Assembly: GCA_903813345.2 (NCBI GenBank)
Contig: CAIIXF020000008.1
Coordinates: forward strand, 20,136,822 to 20,200,821
Direction: 5' to 3'
Length of the DNA: 64,000 nucleotides
From: Owenia fusiformis
Lineage: Eukaryota; Annelida; Polychaeta; Sabellida; Oweniidae
Shown here: piece by piece, positions 43,301-55,300 of the stretch
Position numbering within the stretch: position 1 is the stretch's first letter
Layout of the letters: the number at the start of each line of letters is the position of its first letter
The notes under the pieces: model-generated
Database searches by the model: none
Told to the model about the DNA's origin: nothing
Seen by the model: the letters and a program-made list of their open reading frames with translations, nothing else
Program-made: the position numbers and the translations under genes

Positions 43301-46300
43301 AATGGCCTATCAATGGCCTGTCTTTTCTCTGTGTGATGACCATTTTGGAAACTTGTTTGAACTAGTCAGTCCCAATTAGGATTCTTTATATTATTTCATA
43401 TATTGATTTATTGATTTAATAAAACCCTTTACTGCTCCTTTGTGTATTGGATGGGGGTTTCAGAATGTTTTTACTGTATGTACAGGTTTATATTATACAG
43501 TCATGAATTAGAATATGATTTTATTAAATACATGTATTAGTTTATTCTCAAATAAGTGTTTTGTATATGTATTTTTATATTCTGAGGGCTGATGTTAGCA
43601 CTGTTGTAGAAAAATAATTATGGGCTTAACACCCTCATCCCCTTTTATATTGACATTTTCCCTTTCACTTGAAAGACATAAAATCAACATTTTCACAATG
43701 AAAAAGATGTTTACCCCCACCCCTTTTTGGTGCAGAACTACCATGAGTATGTACTTGAAAATGTATATACATGTATTTTAACTGCATTTATTTTATTTTC
43801 ATAGATTGCTGGTGGAAATGAAAATAGTGTTATGCTGCCAAGCTGGACGAGCGATAATGAACTTCTATATGTTGGTGACCAATCAGATTGGTGGAATCTG
43901 TACCATGTGACTAAATCTGGTGACCATGTGAATCTTCGGGAAGTTGAAAAAGAGTGTGGGATGCCGAATTGGATATTCGGGTGGCAGACCTATGATCAAG
44001 ATCCCTCTGGAAATGGTGATATAGCTGTACTGTATGCTGGAGTATGTATTTTTTGTAATACTTGTGATATTATATCGTCACCAAAACTGGTAAATTAGTG
44101 ACATATTGTTATGATCTCCATTCTTTTCTAACTGCTGTTGGTGTCCAGCATCTGGTGTTGCGTATCTGTAGCAATTGGCAGGGTAGGTGGTGACATTTTG
44201 CATGTTAATACCTTGTTATACACTTAATAATATACTGAAAATATCATGCTAGTATCTTGTCACTTTGTTATAGTTTCTTTCACAAATGAGTATATGTCAT
44301 TGACTAAAGATATTACATATATATATGGTTTGAATATGGAAGATAAATAAATGTTGTACATGTATGTTGATGCCCTCGGCAAAACAACTGACCAACTGGT
44401 TTTGAAGTAGTATACAATTAGCCCTTTGTACGATAGATGCTGTATGATATGGAATAGAGTTTGATATTGAAAACATGAGGCTTTATAAATATTTTTTATG
44501 TTCCAGGAACTAGGCATTCTTAACTTGAGGACTAGAGAATATAGAACAGTTGAAACTGGCTTCAAATCTCATGAATTTCTTGCATTCCAAGGCAATCAAA
44601 AGATATGCGGTGTTGGTGGTAGCCCCACGCAATTTCCTTGTGTAATATCAGTGAACACTAACTCTGGGAATGTGAGTATCAAACAATAATTAATATCAAG
44701 CAGTAATTAAACAAAACAAATATAAATGGGAAACAATATTTTATTGTTTAGAGTCAGAAAAATGCTCCTGATTTTGGTTGCAGGGAATAGAGTTGACCTT
44801 GAGGGGTCTCTGCTAATATGTTAAGGTATTGTCAAGGACTTCTGAAAATGATTATTCAAATTCATAATAATCTTGAACTAATTTTCCTTCTTCTTCATGC
44901 AATCTTTTTGCTCAGAAAATTATGAATTTGTTTAAAACTAAATTTTAGAGGGGAAATTTGAATGTTCTCCAAAATCTCTAAAATAACTTAAAGTCATGAC
45001 AAATAGTAAATAAATGATAAAAAGATATTTTCAAACTTTACATGGTGTCTTTAAAACAGAAGATAAAATCCGAAACCCTAACCAGAAACAAGAATTCTCT
45101 CTCTCTCATTCTTATATGAAAACATTTAATGATGATAATATCTGTGAAATAAAATATGAAAATAAAGATAAAAAAGATGAAGAAATTCTGGCTGTGTGTG
45201 TGGAGTTCAGAGCCCTCATTATCCGGTCAGCGCTAAATGAGCGTTGCAATTTGCGTTGCGCTTGCGAATCAACATTATTCGCAAGCGCAAATCATGGTTT
45301 GCGTCGTATTACGCGCTTCACGCAGATGCAACGCAGACGCAACAGTATGCTAATCGCAAATAAATTGGAAACGCGGGAAATTAAACTTAGAGCTCAAAAT
45401 AGATTTATCGATTTTTTAATGTCTATGTATATGTTTACGCCAGTGCGGATGTGTCAATCAATGTTATGTAAAAATATTTATCGCATACTTGGACGTGTTA
45501 TAGGTACATAAAGCTGGTTTGTAAAAACGTTTATTCCATACTTAGTAGTGTTATAGGTATATAACATGCGGGAATATAACTGATATGTGACGTGAGCGGG
45601 AGATATATATTTATCCTACACTTAGTGTACTAAATGTATAATAACATGACATAATAAATTTGATATTTATTGGCAAAATGAATATCCGGAGGATATCGTT
45701 ACGATATACTCCGGAAAACCCAATATACGGAGGATATTGTGACGATATACTCCGCTAGTTGATTTCCCGTCAAATTGACTCTATTTGGCATGAAATTCAT
45801 TTTACAATGATATTTTATACATTCAGTACACTCCTTGTAAGTGTAGGATAATAAGAACATCCTATGATTTTTTTCAGAATATCATTTTAATCTACTCGGT
45901 GATATTGATATGTGCACTCGTTCGCTTCGCTCTCTCGTGCAGATATCAATATCACCTCGTAGATAAAAATGATATTCCTCAAAATCATAGGATATCCTAT
46001 AAATCTCCCGCTCAGCAGATCTACGACGTCATAAATTCAGGGAGTAGAAACTGAGCCAGGGGACTTTGCTATTATTCCTCACAATCTACTAAGTATAGAA
46101 TAAATCAGTTATTAAATGCTCGATTTTTGATACAGGGTATATCCCTCGGTAAATACAATATATCAATATATTGTATTTCCATCAGATATACCCTGTATCA
46201 AAAACCTCCCATTAAATAACCTCTATATATTTCCATCAGCGGTCAGATATAGCTATACGTCCCGCTCTGAGCGGGCAGATATAGTATATCTGCCCGCTGA

Positions 46301-49300
46301 CGTCATAATCGCCGTTCGCATATTGGTTCATTTTTGTAACATGCGCATAATTACTGTAAACGTTAATGGAGAAAAGGCAGACAATCGCGATCTGTTTGAA
46401 GAAAGGAAATGAGCGTATCCCTGTTAAACAAGGATTTCAGAAATAAATGTGGATGAATATCTGAAAATCAGGCTGAACTCCGGCCAATTGAACAGCGTGA
46501 ACAAAATGACCAAGATTGGTATGGGATAAACAGATCATCCTATAGTCGGTTCATGATATTGGGATTAAATAAATGTGGATGAATATCTGAAAATCAGGCT
46601 ATTCTAAATGAATTCTTACGGTTTGTTGGACGTTTTCTGAACTCCGGCCAATTGAACAGCGTGAACAAAATGACCAAGATTGGTATGGGATAAACAGATC
46701 ATCCTATAGTTCAATATCCTGAACCTCATATAGGATAATCTTTATTTATCCCATGATACTACTAATTCCCGATGAATAACCGGGATTATTCCATAATAAC
46801 ATGTTTTCCCTGGGAAAATAACAGGGAATAAAAGTGTTATTTGAAAAATCCCGTATCAGCCAAAATCCCGTATCAGATCCCGTATTGGATCCCGTATCAG
46901 CAAAAATCCCGTATCAGATCCCGTATCAGAAATATTCCCGGTAATTTCTCTTGAGTTTTACGCTTTTCGTCTAGCACATCTCTACAGGAAGTAAAAAAAT
47001 CGTTTGGAAAATTGAAATTATTGAAATTACGTTATCATCTAGTTTACGTCTATTACTGTGACAAAGGTCTATTACTGTGACAAATATCTCTAGGTATGCA
47101 ACAGAGGATGTTGATGACTTCATTAAAGGTCAAGAAAATATCAATACTTCGAAGAAAACTAAAAGTGACATAAAAATCCTAGTAGATTTTTTACGTAGTG
47201 AGAGGAATGAACTCAGACCGATCGAGGAGATAGATCCCCATGATCTTAATGACCACCTCAAACATTTTTTCATTAACATAAGAAAGAAGGATGGTGCAGA
47301 ATATCAACCATCAACCTTAAGAGCTTTTATGAGCAGCATCGCAAGATATCTCAAGGATAAAGAATACATGGAAGATTTGCTGAAGTCCATCGTATTTGAT
47401 AAGTGCTGAACTGCTCTAAAATCAAAGCAGAAGAATTTGAAAAGTCAAGGTCTTGGAGATAAGCCGCGCCGTTTGCTGCAGCAAGCCTTGACAATGACGA
47501 AATAAGATGTAGACATTCTTGAAAAGTACATACATGTAGGCCCATTCTACATCCACATGTTTCATTAAGACGTTTCATGATATTGTGTTTATTTTGCCAT
47601 ATTATGAGCCATTTTATTGTTATAAATTATTTATATTTTTAAGTAAAACTTGATAAAAATATTATGAAATAAATAGGTTATTGATGGTCGTGATGGAATA
47701 TGGATTTATTCCTTGAGAAAATATGATATTGGCCTCAGAAAATATCATATTGACACTAGGGCTATCGCCCTCGGTCAATATGATATTTTCCTTGGCCAAT
47801 ATCATATTTTCCCTCGGAATAAAATCCATATTCCATCCCTCCCATTAAATAACCTCTATATATTTTTGATATTGAGAAAAAATCGTATTGAAAATTTTTG
47901 CCAAACAAAGCTTCCTCTTTCAATCAGTTGGGTCGATATAGCATGCTAAAATGATGTTCTTATGTGAAAAACGAATTCCAGTTTTATCATCATCGCTCTG
48001 ACACAGACAAAAATGCTTACGTATTGCTGAATGTTTTGATGTTGATGTGTTTATGTTACACATGTACAATAATTTTTTTATATTTAAAAATATCATAAAG
48101 CTAAGTCATATTTTCTTGATTAAATATACCATTTTTTCATAGAAAAATCTAACTAATGATTTTATGAAGACAGTTATGAATATCATGGAATAAAAAGTTA
48201 ATTTACTGGTCGAGATTAAATATGGGTTTATTCCTCATGACAATTTGATATTTCACATATTGTGAGGGACAATTTGGTATTTCCCTCTGACCCTCCGGGC
48301 TCTCGGTAGATATCATATTGTCCATCATTATAAAACCCATATTGAATCCCTCCCACTACATAACCTATATATATCTTGCGAAAATCTAGATCTGTCACTG
48401 GAAGGCAGCCCATCTTGAAAACAAGACACGGTGTCTTTGTAATTAGTCCGACTGATATAGCCTACCTAGAGAAAACCGCCGATACCTCAGCAACAATGTT
48501 CGAAACAGTAGGTTGGGATACCCCGAATATATCTCCATTTATCATTTGCATACAACCTGTAGCATAAAATCGTAATGAAATGAATACTTTTAGCTGACAT
48601 GGAATTGCCTGAGGATTCCTTGTTCTTGACGCTAGATCCCCATCTAATATATTAATCAACTCAAGAATGAGTGGCCTCGGCATGCGATATCTGTTTAATA
48701 TCTCATCGTCAGTCATCTCTAACGGCTGACTCCTGTCTCTGAATAAGCGTAAACCTCTTCTATTGTGAACATCCTGGAATAATATGCGCCACATTTTCCA
48801 GCTTGATCGAACCCTAATATTTTAATTTTAGCAGACGATATTTGCGAAATTGAATTGCGATATTTATTATAGATTTCACAAAACCAAGGTAGCATAATCG
48901 TGCACTTTCAGACTTGATTTTGATAAGTTTTGGTTATTTGTGTCTCTAATGTTTTTCAACCTATTTTTAGTTGGATGTCTCAAAGGGCACTTCCTAGATT
49001 TCTACAACGATAATGTTAATTTAAATAGGAAAACTATCAAGATTCTTGATGATATGTTTGCGATTTATATTGCGGCAGGGTCAGGGATGCCGCAAATAAA
49101 GTGGAGTTTGCGACATAAAAATCAACTGATTTACGTGGACGCAACTGTGCGATGGCTGCATAATACCAATTTGCGTGCGGTTAGCAGTGTATTTGCGATG
49201 CGAAATGAAAATAGCGATGCGTCTACCGTGTAATAAGAAAACTGCGATTTGCGCTAAAGACGCAAAACGGCAATGAATTTGCGCTAGAGTGCCTTTGAGA

Positions 49301-52300
49301 TGACCTCATAATATCGTTTTGCGTACGATTCGCTAAATATTTACGTTGCGATTGCGATTTGCGGTGCGTCGACCGGATAATGAGGCCTCTGCCCACTGAA
49401 TTGTATAGAATCGACACCAAAAGCCTTGAGCTAAAGAAATGCAACAATACCTATCAATGAAACATCCTCTCTGCATTATATTCTTTGTAATTCTACGTTC
49501 CCCTCTCTTGCATTTAAAATAATCTCCATGACAATTTCATGGCACAGGACATTACAATAAGTTAATAATAAAAAGGATAAACCTCAACATATAGAGAGGA
49601 ATCACTGACCAATGACAGCTGAAGCATAGGCATCTAGAGAACGACATCAATATGAATGACATTAATGAGACTAAAATATGTCACTTGAATAGCCAGAAGT
49701 GGAAAAAGTAAACTACTCAATGAAAAACATAGTCACTAAGATGCAGATGAAAAAATTGTAGCTTAGATCAGACAGCTTAAAATGTATTGATTTTATCAAA
49801 TTCTCTTGAAAGATTTGTTGCATTAACTAAATAGAAATAAAAAGGTATGCCATGGAATTATAATGAAATATTCATGGTCACACAAAAATGTTATTCTTGA
49901 ATTTTCTGCCTCATTCCTGTTTGTTTTCATTTAAGTGTAATAAGTGGTTAAACTTTTATAAATGCAACCACTGGTAGGTAGTGACATTTTGTAATGTGAA
50001 TGGGTTGTCTGATTTAAAATCTCTTGAAGTCATCTGCTTAGATTGTGCCCGCTATTCTATATAACAGTGTATTATGAAGCGTGAATCACATTTACCTAGA
50101 TAAGGAAACAGATTTGAAAGTGGACTTCCAAAAAAATTATTACATTATTTCTTACTCATGCGGTATTAACTTTGACCGCCTCTCTGTTGGTACATTATTC
50201 TGATATACAGAGTCCTTACTTCCAGCGGCATTTTGGTCCAGCTGTGAAAAGGCTTAGTAACAGCTGGGGACCAAAACGCTGCTAAAACGAGGGACTCCTT
50301 AAAATAAAGCAATGCACCAACAGAAAGGCAAGTTTGTTTTGCTTTGAATGGAACAAGTTTGAAGAAAAATGGTGCAGTATGTGACTCGCAATCCTTGATT
50401 TTTAAACATCTGTAGCTCAAAAACTCAAATTAACGATCAAAGTTAGTTCCGCATGTTACTGTTAAAACAGTTTTGCACATCACTGTTTGTCGATGATGCA
50501 GACTAGGGTTGTACTAATCTCTGTTATTTGAAATAATCTTTGCAGACGGAGGTATTACGTGAATCAAAGAAGGTTGCAATAGATAAAGAGTACTTCAGTA
50601 TTCCTACTGAGATAAAGTGGCCGACAGCAAACGATGCTATCTCATATGGATACTTCTATCCACCAAAGGTAAGATGCAACTCATTCTCATTGTAATAATA
50701 TTAAATTTTTACCTCTCTTGATGTTGGCTGTCCAAATTATATCCTGACACTTTTAACTGAAACATTCGGTCAAGGCTTAAAGTGAAGGATACAGTTTTGA
50801 CAGTCAACTGAATGGGAATGTCTCCAGTTTGGAAATCAGTATTGTAATTGGTACAACAAAATGGATTCAACATAACATTATGGGGTTTTACTTAAGGGCT
50901 TCATATACATATATTATCAACTCTTGTTCCTACTGTTTTATTCAATGTTTTTTTTATTCAAACCTGTCTTTCTATTAAAATTTTCCTAAAATCTTGAACA
51001 TTTAAATACTGCACATCTGTATCATTGAAGTATAAAGTTAGATATTGCATCCATGTTTCAGCATTTCTGCCTACTGAGGAAACAATTTCATCATAAGAAA
51101 TGATCTGGCCATTTTTGCAAACATCACATATAAAATTTATTCAACGCTTAATCCAGCTTTGAAAATACAATTCTTTACCTGTAGCTTTGATATTTTTATT
51201 ATGCCAAAAATAGAGCTGTCTTTGAACTTATTGTTTGATTTCTATAGATATAATAGTTCTCTATAAAATCCTAACAATTTGCAAGTATTCACAATGTTTT
51301 TAAAATCATTATCACATTGAAATATGCTTACATCTTTACATAGGGTACCATACAAATACAGAGGTATTTTCCTCCAACTGCCATTTCCATTTTCTTGCAG
51401 CTGTTTGACCCATTTAAATGCTAGAGCGTATTGCATATCAAATGTTTTTATCATTTTTAATCCTCCATTTTTAAAGTCTTGTACAATTATTTCCCGTTTA
51501 ACTCTTTCTGGAACATATTTTCAATAATCTTCTTCGTTGAATTTCCCTTTCGTCCCATATAAATTTAAATATCACTCTCTTAATTCTTCTAAGAAGATGT
51601 TCAGGCAATATAAAACTTTGCAGTAAATATGAAAATTGTGAGGAAAGAAAATACTTTGCTAATGTTATCTTGCCTAATAATGTGAGACATCTCTGAGACC
51701 AAGATTTCATTATATTAACACATTTTTGTACTTTTTGGCTCAAAATTGTCCTGTACAAGATCTGTAACACTGGTAGTTGTACTAAATGTAATACCCAAAA
51801 TGTTATTAAACAAATACTGGATGACCATGAGGTGGATATGCCAGAATACCTATCCTCAAAAAAAATACTATTATATTTTTTTCCTCGGATAGGTATTCTG
51901 GCATCCACCTCATGGTCATTCAGTATTTATTTTATTATGCACCTCGCTTGGTTAATATCATATTCCTTCGATTAATTTACCACCCTATGCAGACAGAGCC
52001 TGTGGGAAATATTGGGTGCGGAGCAAATGAGCGGAGGGTGCGGAGCTAACGGTCATTTTTGAATTTAGATTTGGGATATTTCTGAAACTAAGCCGTTTTG
52101 GGACTTCAAATATACCAAGATATGTGTATTTGACACCAAATATCAATACAATTGTAAAAATAGTAGTGAAATTCATTTTATAGCGACGCAGTATGCCTTT
52201 AACATTTCCCAGACCTATATATTTTGAGACTATCCTTTTAATACTGCGTCCCCAGCATTCATAAAAAATGGTGTTCAAGATACACTACCTATGCAAATTA

Positions 52301-55300
52301 TTTTTGCATCTTGGAAGCCAGGCAGTATCTGTGTGATTTTATAAAAATTCGGAAATGTTCTTCAGATATGAGCCCCCTCTAAATATTGGGTGCGGGGGTA
52401 CGTTTATGTAGATAAATAAAAGATGCTGCCACGTATGGCAATAGACCTTGCAGCTCTTAACCAATCAGATTTGAGTATTTTAATGAGGTGCTTAATAATA
52501 TTTATTACATACCGGTATGTATTTATTTAGATATATTGTTAGCAGCTTATTTCAATCAACTCCACTATTAAATAATTGCTTATTCATTAATGAATCATCA
52601 TCTTTACATTTTCAGCATTTAGTTATTATTTCATATTGTAGAGCAAATATTTATCTGGGCCTAAAGGGAGCCTTCCACCATTACTTGGTCTGATGATCAA
52701 ATCTACCAATGAATCTGTATTAGGTTTAAGTTTTTAATACTTTAAGCATTGTTATTATTTCAACTTGCAGAACAAAGATTACTCTGGACCCGAAGGAAGC
52801 CTTCCACCATTGCTTGTTAAAGTACATGGTGGACCAACTGCAGCTACTTCCTCAGAACTTAACTTAGAATATGCTTACTTCACTAGCCGTGGTTTTGCCA
52901 TCTTGGATGTAAATTACAGGGGTAGTACGGGCTATGGGAAACAGTATCGCAATGCCCAAAAATTAAAGTATGTTTAGTATTGTATCCCAATCAATGTCTT
53001 TGAGTGAAATGTCATGGTGCTTGGTGCTTTTAATTGGTCTCATATTTTGCTTCTACCTGTAGCATGGGGGCTCTGAAAATATGTATGTGAGCTCCATTGA
53101 AAATTTAAGCCAGGAAGATTTTGAATCTTCGCATATGACCCACCATTTCCTCAAAAGAGATGACATTTGAGAATATTGGGGATAAAATTTCCATATTCTG
53201 GTCAAAATTGGCATAGGTGTGGTCAACATTTTTAGAATGGCAAAAATTAAAGACCTCTTGAAAAATAAAGAGCCCTTATTCTTGGACAATAACAGGTTGG
53301 AATGGGAATTCTCTCAAATACTAAAGTAACTTGATCCAGTATTTCAGAAAATATCAAATTAGATGATATATTTTGAATTATACTTACTTATACATGACCC
53401 CCATAATGACTCTCCTGCAGATACCTTATCTCTTTTAACATTCTCTCTCTAATGTTAACATGAGTACAGCCGAGGCAGTGATCTCCCCAGCATTAAAGCA
53501 AGTGGGCCCAGAAACCCCTGAGATTTTGAAAACATGCCTGAAAATCCATTAGCACCCACTTGAAAATGAGAAAATCATGAAAAATTGGCATGTTTTGCCA
53601 ATTTTGGTGGTCTGCATTGTGACAATGAGAATTTTGCACCCACTTGAGAAAAAATCCTGTGGAGACTACTGCAAGAAGAAAAAAATAATTGTCCGATATT
53701 AGAAAGGGATAGTATTGCAAATTAGACTATGTATTGTACTTTATAGTCAAACATTATATGTTGTAACCAACACTTTGTAATATACTCACCAATGCTTTGT
53801 AATGTACATTTTCCCCAATTGTGTTGATGTTCTTTCTAGCTTTAGAAATAGCTGGGCAGATATCAATTTGATGTTTTGTGAAAGTAATTTACTATTTGAA
53901 AAGGATAACAAAAATATACTAAATCTACCATCCATAAACATTAAGAATGAAGAAGGAAATGGTTCATCTATCCTTAGATTACTTTCTCAATGAAAATTGA
54001 CATTTTGTCCTGGAGTTTTTCTAGTGTGTACCAGAATTGCATATTATATAGTAATGTCATATTAGTAAGATTATGCTTGATATCATTAGAATAAAGACTT
54101 CACTGGGCCAGAGGATTCCTTACCCCCCTTGCTAGTTAGAGTACATGGTGGTCCAACATCGCGGTGCTCAAGCAATTTGTCCCTAACCTACCAATACTTT
54201 ACCACTCGCGGCTTTGCAGTTCTAGATGTAAACTATAGAGGGAGCACAGGGTATGGGAAGCAATATCGAAATGCTTTGAGGATGAAGTAAGTGAAGAAGA
54301 TTGATCAAATTCCAATGCTTTTATTGCCTTAAAGTGACAATTTTTGGAAGACTTTCCAAATCCAATCATTTTAGTTACAATGTCAAATATTATTTTGAAC
54401 ATTACCAGTTTATGATCTCTTATTCTATTCAATATACAGGGTGTCAAAAAACAACGGCACCCCCCTCTACAGCAAAAAGTCCTTAATGTTCCATATCGTG
54501 TCATACCTCATTTGAAAGATAATTTAATTCTGGAGTTACTCATCAAATTTCATTTGATAAAACTAAATATTAAAAATGCCACATCGTTTCAAAGTTTGCT
54601 TCTTCGGCACTTTGTTTGCTGTTCTGTTACTGGTTAAAAGTCAAATCTTCAGAAAGTGAAATATGAAAGAATTACCCCAGAATTCAACTGCACTGAACAT
54701 ATGGGTTCATTTCTGAAAAACAGGGTATAGGAACTGATGGACAAAGAGCCTCTTGAAAAAAGATACAGTAAGGGTGTAATTCGGAAGAATGTGAGGAAAG
54801 TGCTAAGAGGATTATGCAATGCTACACCTTTATGTGAATTTTTATTGAAATCCTATCCATCAAGATATGCTGCTGTTTGAGCAGCAACTAGTGGTCATAC
54901 AAACTACTAAGAATCAGCTGTAAATCTGTTAAATTATATGATATAAAGCTGAAATTTCTCAGGTAACTCCAGAATTAAATTGTCTTTAAAATGAGATATG
55001 ACACGCCATGTAACATTAAGTACTTTTTGCTGTAGAGGGGGGTGCCGTTGTTTTTTGACACCCTGTAGAGAGGGAGAAATAAAAGTGCTGAATAATCTGC
55101 TTGGATGTTGTAACAGTTATGTCTTGTAATGCTTAGACTAACCAACTCATATCAAAGTACTGTACTGTGCTTAATCATAAAGCAATATAAAGTGAAACCT
55201 GTAAAGTGGAACACCTCTAGAAGTGGGACACCTCTGTAACCTCTGTAAGTGGAACACTTTTCAGAGTCCCAAGACCAACTAACTTAATTTTAAATGAACG

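Larger units (their letters stand above)
45209..49390. mobile_element. PIF/Harbinger-type DNA transposon, decayed, with nested debris
   Basis: The inverted ends are agagccctcattatccggtc and gaccggataatgaggcctct. Both subterminal zones are unusually CpG-rich for this window, with many gcgattgcg/gcgttgcg words. A Harbinger transposase fragment lies at 48462-48794 (-). The middle is filled with other insertions (45614-46000, 46104-46221, 47077-47409, 47676-47854, 48197-48370). It occupies peptidase intron 7. Confidence 0.75.

Noticed and set aside
45014-45511. 165-codon plus-strand open frame as a gene
   Set aside because: It runs across the left Harbinger terminus into CpG-rich subterminal repeats and matches no protein family.
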